NCBI GenBank assembly: GCA_018399295.1
Contig: JAGYOO010000116.1
Span: 1-5,377 of the forward strand
Source: Candidatus Omnitrophota bacterium
GTDB lineage: Bacteria; Omnitrophota; Gorgyraeia; B26-G9
Reading direction: 5' to 3'
DNA: 5,377 nucleotides
This document shows positions 1 to 5,377 of the stretch, piece after piece. The notes under the pieces are model-generated. The model made no database searches. It saw nothing but the letters and a program-made list of their open reading frames with translations, and was not told the origin of the DNA. The first letter of the stretch is position 1. Every line of letters starts with the position of its first letter. The position numbers and the translations under genes were made by a program.

Positions 1-77
1 ACAGCGCGGGAGATTATTATACCCTCACAGTAGTGAGCAGTACCGGAAGGGTGCGAATATTTGAATACCATACCTAA
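1..77 (+). CDS. C-terminal end of an unidentified protein (partial, possibly pseudopilin-like)
   Basis: The frame beginning at base 3 is open from the left edge to a TAA at 75-77 and gives 24 residues ending in ...TGRVRIFEYHT. The other two forward frames close at 31-33 (TAG) and 62-64 (TGA) and read less like protein. The alternating hydrophobic residues and a late 'STGRVRI' strand recall the C-terminal beta-strand of GspH/FimT-type minor pseudopilins, which often ends in a similar TGRVRI-like stretch. That resemblance is weak and comes from only two dozen residues, so no function is assigned. The stop is 24 bases before the next start, so the two genes could be co-transcribed. The start codon and most of the gene lie outside the window. 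Confidence 0.5.
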   Translation, partial: SAGDYYTLTVVSSTGRVRIFEYHT

Positions 78-101
78 AGAACAAAAGCAGGAGGTTGTCG
101 G

Positions 102-422
102 ATGATCAGTTATGAAGAGTTTAAACAGGTGGAACTAAAGGTTGCCAAAGTGCTTGAGTGCCGCGAACATCCCGACGCGGACAAGCTTCTGGTGCTGACT
201 GTCGATTTGGGGGAAGAAAAACGGCAGATCGTTGCCGGGTTAAGGCACCGTTATACTCCGGAAGAACTTGTCGGCCGGCTTATCGTCGTGGTCGCGAATC
301 TGGCGCCGGTCAAGCTTCGGGGGGAGGAGAGTCAGGGGATGCTTCTGGCGGCTTCCAGCGGGGAGATAATCAGTGTGCTGCAGCCTGATCGCGAAGTTCC
401 TCCCGGCAGTGGTGTAAGATAA
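102..422 (+). CDS. Stand-alone tRNA-binding OB-fold protein (MetRS C-terminal / beta-subunit type)
   Basis: This complete 106-residue protein consists of a single tRNA-binding (EMAPII/Trbp111-like OB-fold) domain. Visible family signatures are the HPDADKL stretch (residues 23-29), RQIVAGL (41-47), the strand and loop LVGRLIVVVANLAPVKLRG (56-74), SQGMLLAAS (77-85), and the closing VPPGSGVR (99-106). These match the C-terminal dimerisation/tRNA-binding domain of bacterial methionyl-tRNA synthetase better than CsaA, which lacks the NLAPVKLRG...SQGM block. Family members of about 110 residues occur as free proteins (Trbp111, Aquifex MetRS beta). They act in the cytosol as dimers that bind the tRNA elbow or help the synthetase. 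The ATG is preceded by AGGAGG at 89-94 with a 7-base spacer, a strong start. No catalytic MetRS domain is visible in the window, so whether it serves MetRS or acts alone is open. It has no obvious link to the polysaccharide genes downstream, which have their own promoter. Confidence 0.9.
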   Translation: MISYEEFKQVELKVAKVLECREHPDADKLLVLTVDLGEEKRQIVAGLRHRYTPEELVGRLIVVVANLAPVKLRGEESQGMLLAASSGEIISVLQPDREVPPGSGVR

Positions 423-478
423 CCGATAGCAATCGACGTGTCCGCGCAAGCCGGATTATGCTAACGGTCTGATTTTTG

Positions 479-506
479 TTGACTTAAAGATGATCGGAGT
501 TATAAT
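479..506 (+). promoter_or_regulatory. Sigma-70-type promoter for the secretin/polysaccharide operon
   Basis: A -35 hexamer TTGACT (479-484, five of six matching TTGACA) is followed after 16 bases by a perfect -10 hexamer TATAAT (501-506). Initiation would fall near 512-515, giving a leader of about 30 bases before the TTG start at 543. It is the only convincing promoter in the window and lies in the only gap longer than 25 bases. It probably drives everything from 543 to the right edge, since those genes overlap or nearly touch. I see no clear operator dyad overlapping it. Confidence 0.75.
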
Positions 507-529
507 ATTATCTGTAGTTCTAATCAAAA

Positions 530-535
530 AAGGAG
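530..535 (+). promoter_or_regulatory. Ribosome binding site that fixes a TTG start
   Basis: AAGGAG lies 7 bases before TTG 543-545. No in-frame ATG is available near the beginning of the signal peptide, so this site decides that the secretin starts with TTG. The first residues then give a proper positively charged n-region (MTRKNG) ahead of the hydrophobic core. Confidence 0.8.
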
Positions 536-542
536 AAGGATC

Positions 543-2042
543 TTGACTCGCAAAAATGGATTTGCCTGTCTGTTTGTAAGTTCTCTGCTGCTTATTCTGC
601 CGCTAAGCCTGAACGCCGCGCCGCTTATTTCTCTGGACGCCGATCATTCCGACATTGTCACCGTTCTTAAATCCATCTCGCAGCAGGCCGAACTTAACCT
701 GGTTATCAGTAAGAACGTCACCGGGACGATTACGGTCAAGCTGGACAAGGTCCCGCTTGAAGAGGCCCTGCGGTCGGTACTGAAGACCGGAAACTTTATT
801 TATAAGTTTGAAGACGGTATTCTTAACGTTTACACCCTTTCCGAACAGCAGCAGCAGGAGCGGTTTTCCCGCATGACAACCCGTGTTTATACCCTCCGGC
901 ATGCCGACGTGGCTGATCTTCGCCGGCCGCTGCTGTCCATGAAATCCACGCGCGGCCGGATCGAGCTTAATGAGAAGGCCAATCAGGTCGTCGTGACTGA
1001 GACTCAGGACAAGGTAATGGAGATCGAAACGGCAATCGCCCGTCTTGACCAGGAAGAGATTATCCGGAAATACAAGCTGGTGTTCGCGGATGCCGAAGAT
1101 GTCAAGGCCATGCTCCAGCAGGTTATTCCGGCTGAAAAAGGCTCGATATTCGTTGATAAACGGACTAACAGTATTGTTTTGAAGACGACTCCGGCAATGC
1201 TTACCTATGTCGACGAGCTTGTCTCCGGCTGGGACGTTCAGAGTAAACAGGTGCTTATCGAGGCCAAAATCCTCCAGATCACTCTTAATGAAAATAAAAA
1301 GACCGGGATCGACTGGCAGTATCTGCACGACAGGTACGATCTCAACATTAACTTTCCGCAGGATCTGACTACCGGCGGAATATTTCAGGTCGGCACTCTT
1401 ACCAGTGATGACTACAAGGTGGTGCTCGAGGCGCTCGAGACCGATGCCAATGCCGATGTCCTCTCCGCTCCGCGGATAATGGTTATGGACGGCAAAGAGG
1501 CCAGTATCCTTGTCGGCAGCAGCGAGCCCTATACCGTTCAGCAGAAGGATATCGATACCGGCCTGATAACGACTGAAACCAGATTTATCGACGTGGGAAT
1601 TAAATTAAATGTCTTTCCCACTATTACTGAAGACGGTTACGTGATAATGGATATTCATCCGGAAGTCAGTTCCGCCCGTCGGGTTCCGGAGGTGGATAAT
1701 GCCCTGGCGGTAGATACGACCGAGGCCGACACGACTTTGATGGTTAAAGACGGCGACACGATCGTGCTCGGCGGACTGATCAAGGATTCCATTGAGACGG
1801 AAACTAATAAGATACCGATACTGGGCGATATTCCGCTTATCGGCTGGTTTTTTCAGAACCACTCGAACGAGAAAGTCAAACAGGAGATAGTTGTGTTTAT
1901 TACTCCGCAGATATCCAGCCCGGAAATGAAGTGTGAGGGGCTGCTGGATGAGGCCAGGCGTATTGAACAGCTTACAAGGAGAAGTCTGTTGTTGAGACAG
2001 CATCTTCGCGAGCAAAGTTCGAAAGGTGTCAGTGAAGACTAA
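543..2042 (+). CDS. Outer-membrane secretin (GspD/PilQ/MshL superfamily), short form
   Basis: This 499-residue protein forms a multimeric outer-membrane channel in its family. A Sec signal peptide spans residues 1-25 (charged MTRKNG, then a Leu-rich core; likely cleavage after LNA). An STN/N0 domain follows at about 36-98, then two NolW-type N domains at about 113-170 and 175-231. The secretin core begins at QVLIEAKILQITLNE (236-250). Core motifs are DVLSAPRIMVMDGKEA (305-320), VGSSEPY (324-330), VGIKLNVFPTI (351-361), VKDGDTIVLGGLI (401-413), and the signature IPILGDIPLIGWFF (424-437) leading to KQEIVVFITPQI (446-457). A 42-residue charged, Leu/Arg-rich helical tail (458-499) follows and may be where a pilotin or partner binds. 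The protein is shorter than typical GspD (about 650) or PilQ (about 700), with no AMIN domains and only two NolW-type domains. It is the first gene after the promoter and overlaps the co-polymerase gene, so it is probably co-expressed with polysaccharide assembly. Whether it serves polysaccharide export, type II secretion or a pilus cannot be settled here, so no gene symbol is given. Confidence 0.92.
   Translation: MTRKNGFACLFVSSLLLILPLSLNAAPLISLDADHSDIVTVLKSISQQAELNLVISKNVTGTITVKLDKVPLEEALRSVLKTGNFIYKFEDGILNVYTLSEQQQQERFSRMTTRVYTLRHADVADLRRPLLSMKSTRGRIELNEKANQVVVTETQDKVMEIETAIARLDQEEIIRKYKLVFADAEDVKAMLQQVIPAEKGSIFVDKRTNSIVLKTTPAMLTYVDELVSGWDVQSKQVLIEAKILQITLNENKKTGIDWQYLHDRYDLNINFPQDLTTGGIFQVGTLTSDDYKVVLEALETDANADVLSAPRIMVMDGKEASILVGSSEPYTVQQKDIDTGLITTETRFIDVGIKLNVFPTITEDGYVIMDIHPEVSSARRVPEVDNALAVDTTEADTTLMVKDGDTIVLGGLIKDSIETETNKIPILGDIPLIGWFFQNHSNEKVKQEIVVFITPQISSPEMKCEGLLDEARRIEQLTRRSLLLRQHLREQSSKGVSED
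2022..2026 (+). promoter_or_regulatory. Ribosome binding site that favours GTG 2032 for the co-polymerase
   Basis: AAAGG at 2022-2026 sits 5 bases before GTG 2032-2034. The alternative in-frame GTG at 2026-2028 overlaps this purine run and has no well-placed Shine-Dalgarno of its own. The choice changes the protein by only two residues (538 versus 540). Confidence 0.5.
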
Positions 2043-3648
2043 GGCCGGGAACCCTCATCAGATAAGTCCGCGCGATTATCTGTCTGTTCTGTTCCGGCGG
2101 CGTAAAGTGTTTCTGCTGCCGGCCCTGATCGTTTTTTTTACCGCGACTATCGGTAGTTTTCTTCTTCCCAGATACTATGCCTCATCAGTCCTGGTGCTGG
2201 TGCAGGAGGAAAAGAACGTTATTAATCCGCTGGCCCCGGACTACCGGCGCTATGTCTCTCACCTGAATGATTCGACTAATCTTGTCGAAACCCTGAAGAC
2301 CCTTACGGAAAAAATCTTTAATTATCCCCAGATGCGAATGGTCATTTCCACTCTCGGACTCGACCAGGGAAAGAATCCCCTGGAAGTAGAAAAGACCATC
2401 AGTGCCATCAGAAAGCGTACCGATATCAGACTGCGTTCACCCGAGGTTTTTGAGATCACTTACGAAGACCGGGACCCGGAGATGGCGCAGAAACTGGTCA
2501 ACACGATGGTTAAAAGTTTTATTGATTATGATATCTCCCGGAAAAGGAACCGGGCGATGATCGGGGTCGATTTTGCCGAGTCTCAGGCGGATGTGTACCG
2601 GGAAAAACTCGCGAAGTCGGAGAATGAACTCTACGAGTTCCGCCGGCAGTACGCCATGATGACACCGGGAAAAGAAACCGACGTAAATGTTTCTTTGCTT
2701 ATAAATTATCAGACTGCTCTGGTTAACAATCAGTTAAGCATGCAGGAACTTGGATCGACTTTATCTCAACTTCAGGATCAGCTCAGCGGAAATGTTCCGC
2801 TTCCGATAAACTCGGAGATTCTTGAATCAAATCCTCTTATCGAGTCGCTGAAGGAGCAGCTTAAGCAGGCCCAGCTTCAGCTGGAATCACTGCAGCGTTC
2901 CGATCCCGGCTCGAAGCGGATCACTGATCTGGAGCTTCAGATCGACGATCTGCGACAGCGGCTGAGCGAGGAAACTGTCCTGGTGATGGATTCCCAGTTT
3001 CCTCAGAATTCCCCGGTCCTGTACGGGCTTCTGCGCAATGACATGGAACAGTACGAGAGCCGGATGAAAAGTCTGCGGGAACGCGACCTTAAATATCGTA
3101 AGCTCGTGGATGAGTATGAGTCAAGGCTTGAGTCTCTTCCTGAACAGGACCGTATTTACGCGGAATTACTCCGGGATAATCGTGTAAACAGTAATATTTA
3201 CGAGATGTTGCGGATGAAGGTGGAAGAGAACCGGTTGGACGCGGTGGAACTGCAGAATACCGGGATCAATTACGATATTCTTTCCGAAGGACGGCTGCCG
3301 CTGATACCCTCGCGTCCCCGTAAACTTCTGATTTCTCTGGCCGCGCTGTTTATGGGCGGATTAATCGGCATTGGCGCGGTATTTCTGGTAGAGTCCGGTG
3401 ACCGTTCGATCAAGAACAGTGAGGACGCGGAAATATTTTTAGATATACCCGTTCTAGGTTCTACGCAGAAGATTATTACTCCGGGTGAATTACTTAAGCT
3501 CAGGGCAGGACAAAGACGCGGAATTATGCTTTTCGCCGGTTTGTTACTGATATTAATAATTTTCGCGGGATTGAGTTCATGTATACAGGAGAAGCGGCTG
3601 ACCGAGCGGCTTGTCCGTGATCAGTTAAGCAGCGAGGCGGCTGAATGA
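2032..3648 (+). CDS. Wzz/GumC-type polysaccharide co-polymerase (chain-length determinant), no fused kinase
   Basis: This 538-residue inner-membrane protein of the PCP-2/GumC group regulates chain length and export of a surface polysaccharide. Near the N-terminus, ISPRDYLSVLFRRRK (11-25) leads into TM1 (about 26-46), followed by the Wzz-domain start YYASSVLVLVQEE (48-60). The large periplasmic part (47-430) is rich in predicted coiled coil, especially 180-250 and 265-385. It ends in a GNVR-like segment with Y-x-x-LLRDNRVNSNIYEMLRMKVEE (376-399). The Pro-rich PLIPSRPRK motif (423-431) precedes TM2 (about 432-453), and the usual post-TM2 stretch DRSIKNSEDAEIFLDIPVLGS (457-477) follows. A third hydrophobic segment (498-515) then occurs, which classical Wzz lacks. 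There is no Walker motif; the kinase is the next gene. The start chosen is GTG 2032, with AAAGG 5 bases upstream; GTG 2026 is the alternative. It overlaps the secretin by 11 bases and the kinase by 4 (ATGA), which suggests translational coupling. It could belong to an XrtA/PEP-CTERM-type locus, but no exosortase is visible. Confidence 0.9.
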   Translation: MKTKAGNPHQISPRDYLSVLFRRRKVFLLPALIVFFTATIGSFLLPRYYASSVLVLVQEEKNVINPLAPDYRRYVSHLNDSTNLVETLKTLTEKIFNYPQMRMVISTLGLDQGKNPLEVEKTISAIRKRTDIRLRSPEVFEITYEDRDPEMAQKLVNTMVKSFIDYDISRKRNRAMIGVDFAESQADVYREKLAKSENELYEFRRQYAMMTPGKETDVNVSLLINYQTALVNNQLSMQELGSTLSQLQDQLSGNVPLPINSEILESNPLIESLKEQLKQAQLQLESLQRSDPGSKRITDLELQIDDLRQRLSEETVLVMDSQFPQNSPVLYGLLRNDMEQYESRMKSLRERDLKYRKLVDEYESRLESLPEQDRIYAELLRDNRVNSNIYEMLRMKVEENRLDAVELQNTGINYDILSEGRLPLIPSRPRKLLISLAALFMGGLIGIGAVFLVESGDRSIKNSEDAEIFLDIPVLGSTQKIITPGELLKLRAGQRRGIMLFAGLLLILIIFAGLSSCIQEKRLTERLVRDQLSSEAAE

Positions 3649-4349
3649 GCAAATATATTGTAACCCGACGGCTCGGAGAAGACAGTGGGATCGATCCCCG
3701 AATCGTGGCGTATTATGATCCCGACAGTCGGTTAAGTGAACAGTTTCGAGCTATTCGGGCATCACTTAAGGCGGGTGAAAAAGGGCTGCCCCGGATTCTG
3801 ATGGTAACCAGCAGCGTCGAAGGAGAGGGGAAAAGTGTGACTGCCGCCAACCTGGCGGTGGCAATGTGCGAGGAATCGGATAAGAAGATCCTGCTGCTTG
3901 ATCTGAATCTGCGGTCGCCGGTGCTTGCCTCGATGTTCAATATTCCTGTTTCCCCGGGTTTTAATGACTGCATGAAAAGTGGACTTCCTCTCACCGTTTC
4001 CACGAAAAAGACTTCAATCAATAATCTTTTTCTGATTCCGTCTGGAGATCAATCTCATCATTCATCTGAATATATTTCCCGCAAGGATTTTCAGTCCCAG
4101 CTTGATTGTCTAAGAAAAGATTATGATTGCGTCATCATTGATACTCCGGCAGCGGGTCCCTTTGCGGACGCGGGTATTATCGCCCCGCTAACGGAAGGCG
4201 TAATAATCGTGGTTCGGGCCGAAAAGACCAGACGTGAAGTGGTCAGGAGGACGATCGAGCAGATTAACAATTCCGGGGCACAAGTGACTGGGGCAGTCCT
4301 GGCCGGCATGGAATATCATATCCCGGAATATATACACCGGCATCTTTAA
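3645..4349 (+). CDS. CpsD/CapB-family BY-kinase-like P-loop ATPase
   Basis: This 234-residue cytosolic protein is the stand-alone kinase half that normally partners the co-polymerase. N-terminal SEQFRAIR (31-38) matches the ExxRxxR oligomerisation motif of bacterial tyrosine kinases. Walker A is TSSVEGEGKSV (55-65), with K63 and S64 kept but Glu in place of the usual Pro before GEGK. Walker A' is ILLLDLNLRSP (82-92): D86 is kept, while the second Asp of the usual D-x-D is Asn (N88). Walker B is CVIIDTP (162-168) with D166. The family stretch VVRAEKTRREVVRRTIEQINNSGAQVTGAVL (189-219) follows, but the Asn usually ending 'G-x-V-L-N' is Ala (A220). The C-terminal tail holds only two tyrosines (Y224, Y229), where classical members carry a tyrosine cluster. 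It could be an active kinase with a reduced tail, or an ATPase that gates the co-polymerase without much tyrosine phosphorylation. The ATG overlaps the previous stop (ATGA), with GAGG 7 bases upstream. Confidence 0.88.
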   Translation: MSKYIVTRRLGEDSGIDPRIVAYYDPDSRLSEQFRAIRASLKAGEKGLPRILMVTSSVEGEGKSVTAANLAVAMCEESDKKILLLDLNLRSPVLASMFNIPVSPGFNDCMKSGLPLTVSTKKTSINNLFLIPSGDQSHHSSEYISRKDFQSQLDCLRKDYDCVIIDTPAAGPFADAGIIAPLTEGVIIVVRAEKTRREVVRRTIEQINNSGAQVTGAVLAGMEYHIPEYIHRHL

Positions 4350-4352
4350 GCC

Positions 4353-5377
4353 ATGGTGCAAACCGAGAGGACCCATGCGGCGCCGGGAAGAGTTTTACGG
4401 AATTTTTTCTCTCTATCGACGTCTAATCTGCTGGTTTATCTCGCCGGTTTTCTGGTTGTCGTTTACCTTGCCCGCCTGTTAAAAAGTGAAAACTTCGGAA
4501 AAATAAGCTTTGTTCAGGCCTTGCTCACGTATTTTATCCTGATCGCTGATTTCGGTCTGCAGATTTTCGGGGTCCGGCAGATCACTGCAAATAAGACAAA
4601 ACTTCCCGTGGTTGCCGGCCGCGTCCAGTCACTCCGACTGATAACCGGTCTGCTTTCTTACGCCGCGCTGCTGCTGCTCGCGTTTCTGCTTCCCCGTCCC
4701 GGGGAGATAAAACTTCTCATCGCCGTATTCGGTCTGAGTATTTTCGCTTCAATGCTGACGATGAACTGGGTTCTTCAGGCGGAAGAGAAAATGGGGCTGA
4801 TTGCTTTTAACCGCGGCCTGCATTCACTGTTGTACCTGGCACTCGTATTTTTATTCGTTCGTTCTGAATCCGATCTGCTTATTGTGGCCGGGGTATTTGT
4901 CGCGGGCTTTTTTGCCGAAGCGATTGCGAGTCAGATCGAATGTGTCCGACTGTTCGGCGGTAAAATTACCCTGGGCAGAGACTGGCGGGAGATTTGGCGT
5001 CTGCTGCCGCTGTCGGCGCCGTTTGCTTTAATCGGATTTCTTACTCAGATCTATTACAACGTCGACGTTATCATGATCGGTTTAATGAAAGATGACCGTT
5101 CCGTGGGGTGGTATAGCGCGGCTTATAAAATAATTTTATTCCTGGTTTCGTTTTCCGGGATTTTCGGGCAGACGATTTTCCCGGCCCTGGGCCGATTTGG
5201 TCGGGAATCGCCGGAAAAAGCCGGTCCTTTTTTGAGAACGTCAGCCAAATTTCTGTTAGGGGCCGCGATTCCGGTTATCGTCGGCGGAATGTTTATCGCG
5301 CCCGAACTGATCGGGATAATTTACGGCCCGGAATACGCCCCGGCCGCGAATGCTCTGGCTTTGCTGGTTTGGGGGGC
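4353..5377 (+). CDS. Wzx/RfbX-type polysaccharide flippase (partial, runs off right edge)
   Basis: The frame is open from ATG 4353 to the window end with no stop, giving 341 complete residues. Flippases of this MATE/MOP superfamily move undecaprenyl-linked oligosaccharide units across the inner membrane and usually have 12-14 helices in 420-500 residues, so roughly the last quarter is missing. The N-terminus RVLRNFFSLSTSNLLVYLAGFLVVVYLARLLKSENFGKISF (13-53, in two parts around TM1) is the typical entry, with the family's ARxLGxxxFG motif here as ARLLKSENFG. Later family landmarks are YYNVDVIMIGLMKDDRSVGWYSAAYK (234-259, two halves) and IYGPEYAPAANALALLVWG (323-341). At least nine hydrophobic segments are visible, e.g. 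24-41, 52-72, 93-113, 119-137, 155-170, 175-192, 218-235, 258-278, 299-318. The start lies 3 bases after the kinase stop and has no good Shine-Dalgarno, so translation probably depends on reinitiation. GTG 4356 is a possible alternative start. Confidence 0.88.
   Translation, partial: MVQTERTHAAPGRVLRNFFSLSTSNLLVYLAGFLVVVYLARLLKSENFGKISFVQALLTYFILIADFGLQIFGVRQITANKTKLPVVAGRVQSLRLITGLLSYAALLLLAFLLPRPGEIKLLIAVFGLSIFASMLTMNWVLQAEEKMGLIAFNRGLHSLLYLALVFLFVRSESDLLIVAGVFVAGFFAEAIASQIECVRLFGGKITLGRDWREIWRLLPLSAPFALIGFLTQIYYNVDVIMIGLMKDDRSVGWYSAAYKIILFLVSFSGIFGQTIFPALGRFGRESPEKAGPFLRTSAKFLLGAAIPVIVGGMFIAPELIGIIYGPEYAPAANALALLVWG

Noticed and set aside
423..478. Possible terminator after the tRNA-binding gene
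   Set aside because: Only weak stems are found, e.g. TCCG/CGGA around 440-454 and AGCCG pairing with a bulged CGGTCT before GATTTTTG. None is a stable GC-rich hairpin directly followed by a T run, so I do not call a terminator.
603..1328. Long minus-strand open frame (241 codons)
   Set aside because: It lies entirely inside the secretin, whose frame shows continuous family motifs. The reverse translation has no recognisable domain.
1425..1439. Repeated CTCGAG palindromes separated by GCG
   Set aside because: They fall in coding sequence for Leu-Glu-Ala-Leu-Glu within the secretin helix before the core; ordinary codon coincidence.
1605..2015. Minus-strand open frame of 136 codons
   Set aside because: It is a mirror of the most conserved secretin core; no supporting signal.
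3523..3648. Lipobox-like LSSC near the end of the co-polymerase, preceded by a hydrophobic run and an internal ATG
   Set aside because: It is in frame with, and continuous with, the co-polymerase. There is no Shine-Dalgarno for a separate small lipoprotein, and the product would be only about 40 residues.
4801..5031. Plus-strand open frame of 76 codons, Cys/Trp-rich
   Set aside because: It lies inside the flippase in another frame. The flippase frame gives conserved, membrane-spanning sequence across the same bases.

Overview
The window reads as a Gram-negative (diderm) bacterial chromosome of roughly balanced base composition. A signal-peptide-bearing outer-membrane secretin, together with polysaccharide-assembly genes, implies an outer membrane. 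I cannot place it in a phylum from sequence alone. The mix of a free-standing MetRS-type tRNA-binding protein and a secretin-led polysaccharide operon would fit an uncultured diderm lineage or a deltaproteobacterial-type group, but that is inference.

Layout: all genes are on the + strand. Bases 1-77 hold the C-terminal end of an unidentified protein, with a faint resemblance to pseudopilin C-termini. Bases 102-422 encode a complete 106-residue OB-fold tRNA-binding protein of the MetRS C-terminal/beta-subunit type. A 120-base gap (423-542) follows and carries a near-consensus sigma-70-type promoter (TTGACT, 16 bp, TATAAT). From there runs a tightly packed operon: a 499-residue secretin with a TTG start; a Wzz/GumC-type polysaccharide co-polymerase with a GTG start, overlapping the secretin by 11 bases; a CpsD/CapB-type P-loop kinase/ATPase overlapping by ATGA; and, 3 bases after its stop, a Wzx-type flippase that runs off the right edge.

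How the genes fit together (inference): the flippase would move lipid-linked repeat units across the inner membrane. The co-polymerase, controlled by the separate BY-kinase-like ATPase, would set chain length during periplasmic polymerisation. Export across the outer membrane normally needs a Wza/OPX protein. In this window the outer-membrane pore gene next to the co-polymerase is instead a secretin. That arrangement, a co-polymerase with an apparent third membrane segment, and a kinase with altered nucleotide-site residues are the points most worth a second look. No glycosyltransferase, Wzy polymerase or OPX gene is visible; they could lie beyond the right edge. I see no RNA genes, mobile elements, CRISPR arrays or large repeats.
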